A stretch of DNA of 47,366 bases from Paenibacillus senegalimassiliensis (GCF_001486585.1 NZ_LN909045.1:1-47366), one strand, 5' to 3'; shown: positions 1 through 8,642, counted from the stretch's first letter. Notes: generated by a model from the sequence alone, not told the origin. Numbers and translations: made by a program.

Positions 1-10
1 GTATCCAGTT

Positions 11-32
11 TTCAAGCGATTAAACGCTTGAA
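11..32 (+). repeat. Perfect inverted repeat just upstream of 5S rRNA
   Basis: Eight-base arms (TTCAAGCG / CGCTTGAA) flank a 6-nt ATTAAA loop and end 3 nt before the 5S gene. In rRNA operons such stems lie in the 23S-5S spacer and serve as RNase processing signals. Here it is probably the pre-5S processing stem; the role is inferred from position. Confidence 0.6.
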
Positions 33-35
33 CCG

Positions 36-152
36 TTTGGTGGCGATGGCGGAGGGGTTCCACACGTACCCATCCCGAACACGACCGTTAAGCCCTCCAG
101 CGCCGATGGTACTTGGACCGAAGGGTCCTGGGAGAGTAGGACGCCGCCAAGC
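36..152 (+). rRNA. rrf: 5S ribosomal RNA
   Basis: A 117-nt stretch has the conserved bacterial 5S layout. The 5' TTTGGTGGCG pairs with the 3' CGCCGCCAAG to form helix I, and the internal CCCATCCCGAACACG loop is present, as is the GGGAGAGTAGGACG segment near the 3' end. It is the distal gene of an rRNA operon whose 16S/23S genes lie left of the window. A strong terminator follows 10 nt later. The ends are placed to within about 2 nt from the helix I pairing. Confidence 0.95.
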
Positions 153-161
153 AACGATAAG

Positions 162-197
162 AAGCACTACCGATTACAAGTCGGTGGTGCTTTTTTG
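162..197 (+). terminator. Rho-independent terminator of the rRNA operon
   Basis: The stem AAGCACTACCGA / TCGGTGGTGCTT has a single mismatch and a 7-nt loop, and is followed directly by a run of six T. It lies about 10 nt after the 5S 3' end, as expected for the end of an rRNA operon. Confidence 0.9.
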
Positions 198-214
198 TAT
201 CTATGAGCTTAACG

Positions 215-243
215 TTGACACGGTACTTCAAACGATATATAGT
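215..243 (+). promoter_or_regulatory. Sigma-A promoter of the marR-MATE unit
   Basis: TTGACA (215-220) and TATAGT (238-243) are separated by exactly 17 nt, which is close to the sigma-A consensus. The promoter lies 46 nt upstream of the MarR start codon. The 16-bp palindrome at 253-268 overlaps the expected transcription start, so a bound repressor would block this promoter. Confidence 0.75.
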
Positions 244-252
244 TATTCTAAC

Positions 253-268
253 AGTTAGAAATCTAACT
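253..268. promoter_or_regulatory. MarR-type operator, copy 1
   Basis: AGTTAGA-AA-TCTAACT is a perfect palindrome with 7-bp arms. It sits immediately downstream of the -10 box. The identical 16 bases recur at 766-781 before the MATE gene. MarR proteins bind palindromes of this size as dimers, so this is most likely the autoregulatory site. Confidence 0.7.
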
Positions 269-288
269 ATAAGAGAGGGTGACTTCCT

Positions 289-708
289 TTGATTGAGACA
301 CCAATCTCCAATCTAATCCGATCAATCACTCATAAAATGATGATGGATTCGGAGGAGCGAATGAAGAACCTGGAGGTTAATAACCAACAGGGTCGAATGA
401 TATGCTACATCCATGACCATCAGGATCAAGGCCTGATTCAGAAGGACCTCGCTGAGGCTTTTCGCAGGAGGGGAGCCAGCATCACCAGCATGCTGCAAGG
501 ACTCGAACGAAAAGGGTATATCGAGCGAAAAATCCCTGCTGATAACGAGCGCCAGAAGAATATTTATGTTCTTCCTAAGGGAGAGAGAATTGTGGCTGAG
601 ATTGGAGAGCATTTCCAGGCGACGGAAGCTAATTTGACTCAAGCTCTTACGGAGCAAGAGCGCAAGGAGTTCATGCGCTTATTAAGCAAGATTGATCAGA
701 CGATGTAA
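289..708 (+). CDS. MarR family transcriptional repressor
   Basis: A 139-residue protein with the winged helix-turn-helix layout of MarR regulators. The helix-turn-helix is at about residues 52-80 (DLAEAFRRRGASITSMLQGL, then EKKG-like GLERKGYIER). The wing is at about 84-98 with the usual D/E-R pattern (ADNERQKNIYVL). Long amphipathic helices at both ends form the dimer interface. The start is TTG, chosen because AGAGGGTGA lies 6 nt before it and no better start exists. Downstream is a MATE exporter, and an identical palindrome precedes each gene. The protein therefore probably represses itself and the exporter until an inducing drug or metabolite binds. The ligand cannot be read from the sequence. 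Confidence 0.88.
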   Translation: MIETPISNLIRSITHKMMMDSEERMKNLEVNNQQGRMICYIHDHQDQGLIQKDLAEAFRRRGASITSMLQGLERKGYIERKIPADNERQKNIYVLPKGERIVAEIGEHFQATEANLTQALTEQERKEFMRLLSKIDQTM

Positions 709-765
709 GTGGTTCGAATTCTCGATCCTAATACCTTCTACGACCTTAGGGTCGTACACTCATTT

Positions 766-781
766 AGTTAGAAATCTAACT
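766..781. promoter_or_regulatory. MarR-type operator, copy 2
   Basis: This is an exact repeat of the 16-bp palindrome at 253-268, 34 nt upstream of the chosen MATE start codon. A further GTTA...TAAC element (782-795) abuts it. Two identical sites in front of two adjacent genes make it very likely that the MarR protein controls both. Confidence 0.65.
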
Positions 782-814
782 GTTAAAAAACTAACTAAGC
801 AAGGTGGACTATCC

Positions 815-2185
815 ATGGAAGAACTCGAAGTATCTGCGTCCAATGTTTATTATTTAAAGAAAGCCCCATTACTTAAGGCGATCGCCCATCTATCCATTCC
901 GATGATGATTGGTATATCCGTCAGTTCAATTTACAATTTAATAAATGCCTTCTTCATCGGCTTAATTCATGATACCGCCATGCTGAGTGCGATTACCTTG
1001 GGGCTTCCTATTTTCACGGTACTGATGGCGGTAGGAAATGTACTTGGTGTAGGTGGGGGAACCTTCATTACCCGACTACTAGGGCAAAATGCGCCCGAGA
1101 AGGGTAAACAGGCGGCAGGTTATTCCTTTTATATGAGCATTGTAATTGGGATTGTTCTCGCAGGGTTGGTGTTGATGTTTATTGATCCGATCGTCAAGCT
1201 GTTGGGAGCAGATATGAATACCCTGGAGTATACCCGGCAATACACGCTAATGATGTTTGGGGGCGGATTTGCGGTCATTCTGAACTTTACCCTAGAGCAA
1301 TTGGTTCGTTCAGAGGGAGCATCTAAAGAGTCGATGTATGGCATGTTTATTAGTGTAGTGTTCAGCATTTTATTTGATATTCTGTTTATCCTGGTCTTGA
1401 ATTGGCATGTGGTTGGTGCGGGGTTGTCCATTATCCTGGCTAACGTTGCAGCGTGCGTCTATTACGTCTGGTACTTGGAGACCCGAAGTGAGTACCTGAG
1501 AGGATTTCTGAAGCATTGGCATTTAGAGCTGAAGGAGCAATGGGAGGTTTATAAAATAGGAATATCCGAATTGCTTAAAGCTTCCTTCCTGATCGTGACA
1601 ACGTTGCTGTTGAACAATTACGCTATGGCTTATGGTGATCATGTGGTAGCCGGGTTTGGCATAGCCCTGCGGATTATCCAATTACCTGAATTTCTGACGA
1701 TGGGATTATTTCTTGGCGTCATCCCCTTGATTGCTTACAACTATTCTGCAAGGAACAAAGAGCGGTTACTGGATACGATCAAGCATTTATGCCTTTGGAT
1801 TGCTGTCATCGCTATAGTCTTTGCCTTGGTTGTATACCTGTTCAAAATTCCCGTACTCCAATTGTTCACCAATGATCCGTCCGTGCTGGCCAGTGGGTTA
1901 CTGATTTTGACCGCTCAGCTCATTTCTTCCGTGTTCAATGGATTTACCGGCTTGTTCACCGGGATATTTCAGGCTTCCGGACAAGGATTACCCACGGCAA
2001 TTATGTCGATTACGCAAGGATTGTTATTCATTCCGGTCGTGATTGCGCTGCACTATTTCTTTGGCCTGAATGGCCTCATATGGTCGATGACGATTACGGA
2101 GGTCATTACCTTTGTGATGGGGTTGGTGCTGTTATTCCCTTATTTGAAAAAAGTACGCCGTCTGACCGAAGCCTCTTTAGGATAG
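815..2185 (+). CDS. MATE family multidrug / cation antiporter
   Basis: A 456-residue polytopic membrane protein of the MATE (MOP superfamily) exporters, with about twelve hydrophobic segments in two similar halves. Typical MATE signatures are present: the N-terminal IAHLSIPMMIG, the VLGVGGGTFITRLLGQ loop, and in the second half FSYSAR-like YNYSARNKERLLD. These proteins expel organic cations in exchange for Na+ or H+. A longer frame opens at 692, but ATG 815 is preferred. It has AAGGTGG 7 nt upstream, lies after the operator, and gives the normal family length. It belongs with the marR gene upstream and is probably repressed by it. Confidence 0.88.
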   Translation: MEELEVSASNVYYLKKAPLLKAIAHLSIPMMIGISVSSIYNLINAFFIGLIHDTAMLSAITLGLPIFTVLMAVGNVLGVGGGTFITRLLGQNAPEKGKQAAGYSFYMSIVIGIVLAGLVLMFIDPIVKLLGADMNTLEYTRQYTLMMFGGGFAVILNFTLEQLVRSEGASKESMYGMFISVVFSILFDILFILVLNWHVVGAGLSIILANVAACVYYVWYLETRSEYLRGFLKHWHLELKEQWEVYKIGISELLKASFLIVTTLLLNNYAMAYGDHVVAGFGIALRIIQLPEFLTMGLFLGVIPLIAYNYSARNKERLLDTIKHLCLWIAVIAIVFALVVYLFKIPVLQLFTNDPSVLASGLLILTAQLISSVFNGFTGLFTGIFQASGQGLPTAIMSITQGLLFIPVVIALHYFFGLNGLIWSMTITEVITFVMGLVLLFPYLKKVRRLTEASLG

Positions 2186-2236
2186 CTTATCTGGATCAGC
2201 ATGCGAGTGAGAAAGCTACTATTATATACACAACTT

Positions 2237-2272
2237 GAACAGGTGGAGAGTGCACGCACTCTCCACCTGTTC
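2237..2272. terminator. Long perfect hairpin between convergent genes
   Basis: Two perfectly complementary 17-base arms (2237-2253 and 2256-2272) are separated by only 2 nt. The hairpin lies between the convergent MATE and chitinase genes. No T-run follows on either strand, so it is not a textbook intrinsic terminator. It may act as a bidirectional block or a 3'-end protector. Confidence 0.5.
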
Positions 2273-2289
2273 AGAATACATAAGAAAGC

Positions 2290-3693
2290 TTAGTTACTGT
2301 GCGCTCGTACTTTATTACCGATCGCTTGCAGCAAGCTCTTGGATGAATCCGTCGTATCTTGCGTCAATTCCCAAATCATTACGCCACCCAAATTGTCGAG
2401 GGCGTATTGCGTTTTGCGCTCAATCGTCGGAATGCCGTTATAATGAGCTTCCATTCCGTTGATCATGGATATGTCGGTGTTGTAGGCATTAGGATTGGCT
2501 TGCAGGATATCTCGATAAGGCGCCCATGATGGTCGGCCGTAGAAAGGAACCCCCAAGACAACCTTCCCTGCAGGCATATTGCGAGTTTCCTTCCAGTATT
2601 TGGCCGACAACACAGCAAAGTCATAGCTGGAGTGGCGGTCACCATCTCCGCCGTCGTAGGCCATGACGTTGAACCAATCAACGGCATTGATGACTGCATT
2701 CGTATGAGCGGCTGCATCCCAATAGATGACGCCTTCCGGTGTTACACCGCTAAGTACAGCGGAGGTAAGCAGCATGTTGTCCTTCTTGAGCTCTTGACCC
2801 AGATATACCATCAGACCTTCATATTGTTGTTTGCTAGAGCCATCGCTTCTAGGGTGTTCCCAGTCCATATCAACTCCATCGAAGCCGTATTGCTTAGCCA
2901 TGGCGATGATTGCATTACCGAACTGGACAATCTTTTGTTGCGAATTCGTTGCGGCCATAAATGTGTTCTCCAATGGAGTTCCATTATATGACCAGCCTCC
3001 GACGGCAAGTAGAACCTTCACGCCGTTCGAATGAGCGGTCTGAATAATTTGAGTTGCCGCAGAAGGATTCTCCAGCGGTAACAATGCTCCGTCACTGGTA
3101 GGAATAGCGAAGGCATAGTTGATATGTGTCAGATTTTGATATTGGATTGTATTTATTTTGTCCGGCTCCCAGCTTGGGTAGTAACCAACTACCTTGAAAT
3201 CACCAGAAATTGGGGGATCGTCAGGTCCTCCCGGATTCGGATTGGGATTTGGGTTTGGATTTGGATTGCCGGCAATCAGTTCCCATACTGCAGCAATTCC
3301 CGGGATCTCTCCCAAGGTCCACCATTTCGCCTTGTAGAGCTGATCATTGTAAGACACAATATCGTTGCCGACATAGGCTTTGCCGCTGCTCCATACAGGG
3401 TATTCTCCGTTTGAAGGAGGAACTAGCTCCCACACATCTGACTCACCGGGTACATCCCCCTGTGTCCACCACTTAGCTCTGTAATCGTTTCCATTATAAG
3501 AAACAATATCATTTCCAACGTACACGGCATTGCTATCCCAAGCAGGATAAGCGGCTATAGTTACATTCTCACTGACGTCCAGAGTGGTTGCTGCCTGTGT
3601 TGCTTGTGCATCGAAGGGGAGCGGGGCAAACAGGGTAATTAATAGCGCCAAAATAGCCAAGATTGAAATTTTTCCTTTACGCTTCTGCATCAT
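2290..3693 (-). CDS. Secreted GH18 chitinase with tandem CBM5/12 domains
   Basis: A 467-residue endochitinase-type glycoside hydrolase that cleaves beta-1,4-linked N-acetylglucosamine. Residues 1-35 form a Sec signal peptide ending near QATQAA. Two chitin-binding CBM5/12 modules follow (about 49-92 and 98-141), each with the YVGNDIVSYN...YRAKWWT...VWELV pattern. A repetitive Asn-Pro linker (143-155) leads to the GH18 barrel from about 166. The catalytic signature FDGVDMDWEHP is at 271-281, with Glu279 as the proton donor. Other barrel motifs (VLLAVGGWSYNG, WFNVMAYD, GVMIWELTQD) are intact. The start at 3693 has AGAGGATG about 6 nt upstream; the second Met at 3690 is equally possible. The protein works outside the cell in chitin use or fungal antagonism. 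Confidence 0.93.
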   Translation of the reverse strand: MMQKRKGKISILAILALLITLFAPLPFDAQATQAATTLDVSENVTIAAYPAWDSNAVYVGNDIVSYNGNDYRAKWWTQGDVPGESDVWELVPPSNGEYPVWSSGKAYVGNDIVSYNDQLYKAKWWTLGEIPGIAAVWELIAGNPNPNPNPNPNPGGPDDPPISGDFKVVGYYPSWEPDKINTIQYQNLTHINYAFAIPTSDGALLPLENPSAATQIIQTAHSNGVKVLLAVGGWSYNGTPLENTFMAATNSQQKIVQFGNAIIAMAKQYGFDGVDMDWEHPRSDGSSKQQYEGLMVYLGQELKKDNMLLTSAVLSGVTPEGVIYWDAAAHTNAVINAVDWFNVMAYDGGDGDRHSSYDFAVLSAKYWKETRNMPAGKVVLGVPFYGRPSWAPYRDILQANPNAYNTDISMINGMEAHYNGIPTIERKTQYALDNLGGVMIWELTQDTTDSSKSLLQAIGNKVRAHSN

Positions 3694-3705
3694 GATCCCA
3701 TCCTC

Positions 3706-3771
3706 TCAAATTATAAATAGTAGATTTGTAGAAACCGCAGGCAAAAACAAAGAACGGCCTCTGATCGTCAT
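3706..3771 (-). CDS. Possible 21-codon leader peptide upstream of the chitinase gene
   Basis: An ATG at 3771 follows a strong ribosome site (GGGAGGTGGC) and opens a 21-codon frame with a hydrophobic, basic product (begins MTIRGRSLFLP). Its TGA at 3706-3708 overlaps the chitinase ribosome site. Translation of the small frame could therefore be coupled to chitinase translation or open the site. No family is recognised. It may also be chance, since the only support is the ribosome site and the overlap. Confidence 0.35.
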   Translation of the reverse strand: MTIRGRSLFLPAVSTNLLFII

Positions 3772-3794
3772 GCCACCTCCCTGAGACAAAATGG

Positions 3795-3804
3795 TACAGG
3801 CGCC
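3795..3804. promoter_or_regulatory. Palindrome in the chitinase/fhs divergent spacer
   Basis: CAGGCGCCTG is a perfect 10-bp palindrome. A second inverted repeat, AACCTGT (3904-3910) with ACAGGTT (3922-3928), lies further along the same divergent spacer. Both could be regulator sites for the chitinase or fhs promoters. The rest of the 344-bp spacer (3694-4037) is AT-rich, and apart from the small leader frame I see nothing else in it. Confidence 0.3.
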
Positions 3805-4037
3805 TGATGCGCTTATCTTTATTTCTCTTAATTGTTAAATATAGGCATCCTATACAATTTACACTTTGCTAGAGTTGTTAGATTTTGTCAATGACATTTT
3901 GTAAACCTGTCGATTTATCTCACAGGTTAGCAGAAAAGTGAAAAAATGCGCATATCTCCTGGCTATTTCATGTAAAATAAGAGTTGTGGAATTTTCATAA
4001 TTTGCACGGAAAATGATGGTGGAGGTAGCTTGCTGGA

Positions 4038-5669
4038 ATGAAGCCAATTTTGGAAGTAGCCGGATCTTTTGGGATCGGGGAACAATATGTGGAAATGTAC
4101 GGACGTTACAAAGCCAAACTGGATTTAAGCATAGGACGTGATTTGCGAGATCGGCCAAACGGGAAATTAGTGCTGGTAACCGCCATGAATCCTACGCCTG
4201 CTGGGGAAGGGAAAACGTTGACAACTATCGGATTGGCGCAAGCGCTAAATGCCTCTGGTGTACCGACGATTGCTGCGCTACGGGAACCGTCCTTAGGTCC
4301 TTGCTTTGGCATGAAGGGAGGGGCCACGGGTAGCAATAAGGCACAAATCCTGCCTTCGGAAGATATTAACTTACACTTTACCGGCGATCTTCACGCCATT
4401 ACTTCAGCCCATAATCTACTCGCGGCAATGATTGATAATCATATTTTCCAAGGTAACTCTCTGCAATTGGACACGAGTCGAATTATGTGGAAACGGGCCA
4501 TGGATATGAATGATCGCAGTCTCCGCCAGATTGTGGTGGGTATTGGTGAAGGCAACGGAAGCGTACATGAATCCGGCTTCCTGATTACGACGGCGTCGGA
4601 AGTGATGGCAGTGCTTTGCCTTAGTGAGGATATCCACGATTTGAAGGAACGGCTCGGCCGTATGGTTGTGGCGTTTACGGTAGCCGGGGAGATGGTCACG
4701 GCAGCGCAGATCGGTGCGGTGGATGCCATGACGGTATTGCTCAAGGAGGCGTTGAAGCCTAATCTGGTCCAGACGGCTGAGGGGACTCCTGCCATCGTCC
4801 ATGGGGGCCCGTTCGCTAATATTGCACATGGTTGCAGTAGCGTGATCGGGACAAAGACGGCCTTGAAGCTGGCTGATATGGTTGTAACCGAGGCCGGGTT
4901 TGGAGCGGATCTTGGAGCAGAGAAATTCTTTGATATCAAATGCCGTCAAGCCGGTCTGAAGCCGGATGCGGCTGTATTAGTCGTAACGGTGAAGGCGCTG
5001 AAATATAATGGAGGTGTCCCTAAGTCAGAGCTGGATAAGCCGGACACTGAAGCTGTACGGATTGGGCTCACGAACATGAGCCGGCATTTGGACAACATAC
5101 GCAAGTTTGGCGTTCCCGTCATGGTAGCGCTGAATCATTTCAATGGAGATACTGAGGAAGAATTAGCGATTATAGCGGAGGCATGCGATCGTCTTCATGT
5201 TAGAATGGAGCTGTCCGACGTGTGGGCCGAGGGCAGCCAAGGTGGACTTCAACTGGCCAAAACGCTGTGCAGTTTAATAGAAGAGAATGCTTCGCAATAT
5301 GCTCCTCTCTATCCATTGGAATTAGGGATTAAGGCCAAAGCTGAAACGATCGTGCAAGAGATTTATCGTGGGGCAGGTATTAAATGGACAGCTAAAATAG
5401 AAGCGAAAATCAGAGAACTGGAAGAACGTGGTTTTGGTCATTTGCCTGTATGTATGGCGAAGACGCCCTATTCCTTCTCGGATCAAGCTAGCCTCTTGGG
5501 AGCGCCTGAGGGCTTCACGGTTCAGGTACGCGATGTAACGTTGTCTGCGGGTGCCGGATTTATTGTGGTGCACACCGGTAATGTGGTTACAATGCCAGGC
5601 TTGCCCAAGGCCCCTGCCGCGGAGCGTATTTATCTGGATGAAAATGGCGAAGTAGCCGGCTTACTGTAA
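4038..5669 (+). CDS. fhs: Formate-tetrahydrofolate ligase
   Basis: A 543-residue cytosolic enzyme that makes 10-formyltetrahydrofolate from formate, tetrahydrofolate and ATP, feeding purine and formyl-Met-tRNA synthesis. The protein is collinear with the family along its length (about 555 is usual). The ATP-binding signature NPTPAGEGKTLTTIG is at 51-65. The segments EPSLGPCFGMKGGATGS and HFTGDLHAITSAHNLLAA follow, and the substrate-site region HGGPFANIAHGCSS is present. It ends with the conserved TMPGLPKAPAA block. The ATG at 4038 is the only in-frame start; GGAGGT lies about 13 nt upstream, which is rather far. The gene is monocistronic in appearance. A weak promoter may lie near TAAAAT at 3973. 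Confidence 0.95.
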   Translation: MKPILEVAGSFGIGEQYVEMYGRYKAKLDLSIGRDLRDRPNGKLVLVTAMNPTPAGEGKTLTTIGLAQALNASGVPTIAALREPSLGPCFGMKGGATGSNKAQILPSEDINLHFTGDLHAITSAHNLLAAMIDNHIFQGNSLQLDTSRIMWKRAMDMNDRSLRQIVVGIGEGNGSVHESGFLITTASEVMAVLCLSEDIHDLKERLGRMVVAFTVAGEMVTAAQIGAVDAMTVLLKEALKPNLVQTAEGTPAIVHGGPFANIAHGCSSVIGTKTALKLADMVVTEAGFGADLGAEKFFDIKCRQAGLKPDAAVLVVTVKALKYNGGVPKSELDKPDTEAVRIGLTNMSRHLDNIRKFGVPVMVALNHFNGDTEEELAIIAEACDRLHVRMELSDVWAEGSQGGLQLAKTLCSLIEENASQYAPLYPLELGIKAKAETIVQEIYRGAGIKWTAKIEAKIRELEERGFGHLPVCMAKTPYSFSDQASLLGAPEGFTVQVRDVTLSAGAGFIVVHTGNVVTMPGLPKAPAAERIYLDENGEVAGLL

Positions 5670-5745
5670 ATAGAGGTACTTCGAAAAGTCATGCTTTAAT
5701 CACGAAGTGGTATAGTTTCATATTATGGGGAGATGGGGTGCACGG

Positions 5746-6948
5746 ATGGAGATCAGGACGTTAACGATGGATGAATTTGAGGCAGGCTTGGATTTATCTG
5801 AATATGCGTTTCAGTATAAGCTGAGTGAGGAACACCGTGAAGCACATCGCGGCCGGTTTGTTCCTGAGCGTAACTGGGGAGTGTTTGAGGAGAATGAGCT
5901 GCTTGCCAAGCTGACATTGCTTCCGCTTCAACTATATATGCAAGGACAACCCGTTCTTATGGGCGGCATTGCGGGTGTAGCGTCCTGGCCGGAGAAACGT
6001 CGCAGCGGGCTGGTCAGTCGCTTGTTATCCAATGTGCTTGCCCGGATGAATGAGCAAGGGTATAGCTTCTCCTGTCTGCATCCGTTCTCCATACCGTTCT
6101 ATCGGAAGTTTGGCTGGGAGGTATATACGGACTATAAGAAGTATACGATTCCGGTGAATCAATTTCCGTCCAAGCGCTCGCTGTCGGGTTCTATTAAACG
6201 CGATGTTAAGGATATCGCTTTGTTAAACCGTCTATATGAAGCCTTTGCCAGTCGTTATAATGGCACACTGCTCAGAAATGAGAGATGGTGGACGTATAAT
6301 GTCTTAACGCCGGAACGTCATACCGCTGTCTATTATTCCGAGACTGGGGAGCCGGAAGGCTACATACTCTATCGGATTGAGAATCGTGAATTAACGGTGC
6401 ATGAGTTTGTCTTCCTGCATGAGACGGCAAGGCAAGGCTTGTGGACATACTTAAGCAATCATGATTCGATGGTGACACAGGCTGTAATTGACCGGGTTCC
6501 TTCTAATGATTTGCTACCGTTCCTGCTGAATGACCCCCGGTGCAAGCAGGAGGTTATGCCTTACTTTATGGCCCGCATTGTGAATGCTGCTACCTTGATT
6601 GAGCAATACAGATTTAATAGCCTGGGTATTTCTGAAGTGCCGATTCAAATGAAATTACGCTTGCGTGATGATTTTGCGGCTTGGAATGATGGGCTTTGGT
6701 TGCTTGAAATATCCCTGGAGGGACTAGGAAAGCTACAACGCGTAGCTGAGGAAAACAATATCACTAAAGGAGATCCGGCAGAGGATGTGCTTGACTGCGA
6801 TATTCAGACTTTAACGGCACTGATGCTTGGATACAAGCGGCCGCTTGAGTTGTATGCCTGTGGTAAGCTGACCGGACCACTTTATGATGTGGAGCTGCTG
6901 GAACGGCTCCTTCCGATTCAGCAAACCGCGCTAATGGACTTTTTCTAA
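5746..6948 (+). CDS. Eis-type GNAT N-acetyltransferase
   Basis: A 400-residue acetyltransferase of the Eis (enhanced intracellular survival) family, cytosolic, using acetyl-CoA to acetylate amines. The N-terminal GNAT fold shows the acetyl-CoA loop (WPEKRRSGLVSRLL) and the family motif FYRKFGWEVYTDYKKY. A second GNAT-like half and a C-terminal SCP2-like domain follow. The chain ends in ...ALMDFF; in known Eis proteins a C-terminal Phe carboxylate acts as general base, and that feature is kept here. Met at 5746 is preferred over 5725 because GGGAGATGGGG lies just before it and the product begins MEIRTLT, as in relatives. The substrate is unknown; aminoglycosides or polyamines are possible. Confidence 0.85.
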   Translation: MEIRTLTMDEFEAGLDLSEYAFQYKLSEEHREAHRGRFVPERNWGVFEENELLAKLTLLPLQLYMQGQPVLMGGIAGVASWPEKRRSGLVSRLLSNVLARMNEQGYSFSCLHPFSIPFYRKFGWEVYTDYKKYTIPVNQFPSKRSLSGSIKRDVKDIALLNRLYEAFASRYNGTLLRNERWWTYNVLTPERHTAVYYSETGEPEGYILYRIENRELTVHEFVFLHETARQGLWTYLSNHDSMVTQAVIDRVPSNDLLPFLLNDPRCKQEVMPYFMARIVNAATLIEQYRFNSLGISEVPIQMKLRLRDDFAAWNDGLWLLEISLEGLGKLQRVAEENNITKGDPAEDVLDCDIQTLTALMLGYKRPLELYACGKLTGPLYDVELLERLLPIQQTALMDFF

Positions 6949-6980
6949 CTATTATCTATAGAAATTCAAGTTGCTGTAAG

Positions 6981-7012
6981 GAACGTGACGGTTTTCGTCG
7001 CGTTCTTTTTTT
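6981..7012 (+). terminator. Rho-independent terminator after the Eis-type gene
   Basis: A 10-bp stem GAACGTGACG / CGTCGCGTTC with one G-U pair and a GTTTT loop is followed by seven T. It lies 32 nt after the acetyltransferase stop codon and separates that gene from the ABC importer operon. Confidence 0.85.
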
Positions 7013-7157
7013 ATAGTATTATTCCCATAATTCTCTTTGTTGGTAAAATCAGAAAAATTCAAACCATAAATCGCAAGTTTACCTCCTCAAAAAATGATGG
7101 CGTTTTCGTTAGACTGAGAATGAAAATACGGATTAGAAGAAAGGGGTACATGTTGCA

Positions 7158-8507
7158 ATGAAGATAAGAAAACCGTGGGCTCTCTTACTGGTAGCTGCCA
7201 TGATGATTTCCTTGCTGGCGGCTTGCGGAGGGGGTAACAATGCGGCAAACGGCGGCGGCTCAGGCACTCCGGCTACGACAAACGAAGGTGAAGGTGGTTC
7301 CAATTCCGGAAGCGCTTCCGAAGAAAAGGTGGAACTCAGCTTCTGGTCACTCGGAACAACGAATTATGAAGAGCTCGCCAAAGAATACACAGCAGAGCAC
7401 CCGAACATTACGTTCAAGTTTCAAAATACATCTGACCAAACGGCGCATCACAACAACCTGACAACTGCCTTATCTGCAAATTCGGGCGCGCCTGACATTT
7501 TCATGTTGGAAATTGCTTTTATGGAGCGTTATATCAATGCTCAGGATAAATTTTATAACCTGTATGATCTTGGTGCAAAGGATATCGAGGCCAACTATCT
7601 GGATTGGAAGTGGAAACAAGCAACTTCGGTTGATGGCTCCTTCCAATTGGGCTTGCCAACAGATATCGGTCCAACGGTTGTTTACTACCGTACAGACCTG
7701 GCTGAGCAAGCTGGCTTGCCAACGGATCCGGATGGCTTCAGTGGCGCTATCGATTCTTGGGATAAATTCGCTACGGTAGCTAAAGAATTCAAGGACAAAA
7801 CAGGCAAACCATTTACAGATTTGACGGACTTGGTCTACAACGGCTTGCGTGACCAATCGCCAGATCAAATCTACTTCAACAAAGAGGATGGCTCCTTTAT
7901 TGGTGATACCAATCCACAAGTGAAGAAAGCTTATGACTTTACGGTAAAAGGTATTCAAGAAGGCTGGATCGGCAACTGGACGATTTGGTCTCCTGAATGG
8001 CAAAATGCGATCAACCAAGGTGACTTTGGCGTAATGCTCGGCCCAGCATGGATTGCAGGTACGATTCGTAATGCCAAGGATACTTCCGGCAAATGGCAAA
8101 TTGCTCAGCTTCCTGAAGGCGCTGGCAACTGGGGTGGATCGTTCCTGACGTTGCCTAAAGAAGGCAAGCACTCCAAGGAAGCCTACGAGTTCATCTCCTG
8201 GCTGGTAACCAAGGATAACCAATTGAAATCCTTCAAAGCCAGTGGTTTGTTCCCGTCGATTCCTGCAGTCTATGAAGAAGCGGCGTTCAAGGAAGACAAG
8301 GATGAATTCTTTGGCGGCCAAGTCATTGCCGAAGCCTATGCCAAGTCGGCAGAACGCGTAAAACCGGTATATTATGGACCGCTGCATGACCAAGTAGACA
8401 CGATTATCAAAAACGCGCTGCAAAACGTGCTTGAGAAAAAATCCGACCCGCAAAAAGAGTGGGATGACGCTATCAAACAAGCGAAAACACTGATTGAGCG
8501 TAGTTAA
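7158..8507 (+). CDS. ABC importer carbohydrate-binding lipoprotein
   Basis: A 449-residue extracellular solute-binding protein (family 1, sugar type). The lipoprotein signal peptide ends in the lipobox SLLAAC with Cys23, followed by a Gly/Asn/Ser-rich tether to about residue 55. The mature part begins ELSFWSLGTTNYEE and shows typical family-1 features, such as YYRTDLAEQAGLPTDP and the WTIWSPEWQNAINQGDFGVML core. It captures a sugar outside the membrane and hands it to the two permeases downstream. No ATPase is encoded nearby, so it probably shares a general MsmX-type ATPase, as is common in Firmicutes. The ribosome site AAGGGG is well placed. The sugar cannot be told. Confidence 0.92.
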   Translation: MKIRKPWALLLVAAMMISLLAACGGGNNAANGGGSGTPATTNEGEGGSNSGSASEEKVELSFWSLGTTNYEELAKEYTAEHPNITFKFQNTSDQTAHHNNLTTALSANSGAPDIFMLEIAFMERYINAQDKFYNLYDLGAKDIEANYLDWKWKQATSVDGSFQLGLPTDIGPTVVYYRTDLAEQAGLPTDPDGFSGAIDSWDKFATVAKEFKDKTGKPFTDLTDLVYNGLRDQSPDQIYFNKEDGSFIGDTNPQVKKAYDFTVKGIQEGWIGNWTIWSPEWQNAINQGDFGVMLGPAWIAGTIRNAKDTSGKWQIAQLPEGAGNWGGSFLTLPKEGKHSKEAYEFISWLVTKDNQLKSFKASGLFPSIPAVYEEAAFKEDKDEFFGGQVIAEAYAKSAERVKPVYYGPLHDQVDTIIKNALQNVLEKKSDPQKEWDDAIKQAKTLIERS

Positions 8508-8575
8508 GACGACTGTATGATCAACGGATGCGCTTTGCTAGAAGTAGCCTGAAGCGTATCCACACACCTTATCCG

Positions 8576-8607
8576 ATTCGCAAGGGGGCTTGTGCCCTCT
8601 TGCGAAT
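8576..8607 (+). promoter_or_regulatory. Intercistronic hairpin between binding protein and permease
   Basis: Fourteen-base arms (8576-8589 and 8594-8607) pair with one mismatch around a TTGT loop. No T-run follows. In importer operons such stems protect the upstream transcript and let the binding protein be made in excess over the permeases, and this is the likely role here. Confidence 0.6.
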
Positions 8608-8642
8608 TTGGATTTACCCATTACAACTTCGGAGGTGCATCC

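Noticed and set aside
28..258. 76-codon frame across the 5S gene
   Set aside because: It lies within the rRNA and its terminator; no ribosome site and no protein-like pattern.
3237..3270. Short tandem repeat as a possible repeat element
   Set aside because: It encodes the Asn-Pro linker of the chitinase and is explained by the protein.
7470..8480. 336-codon frame antisense to the sugar-binding lipoprotein gene
   Set aside because: It mirrors the codon bias of the real gene on the other strand and has no recognisable motifs or ribosome site.
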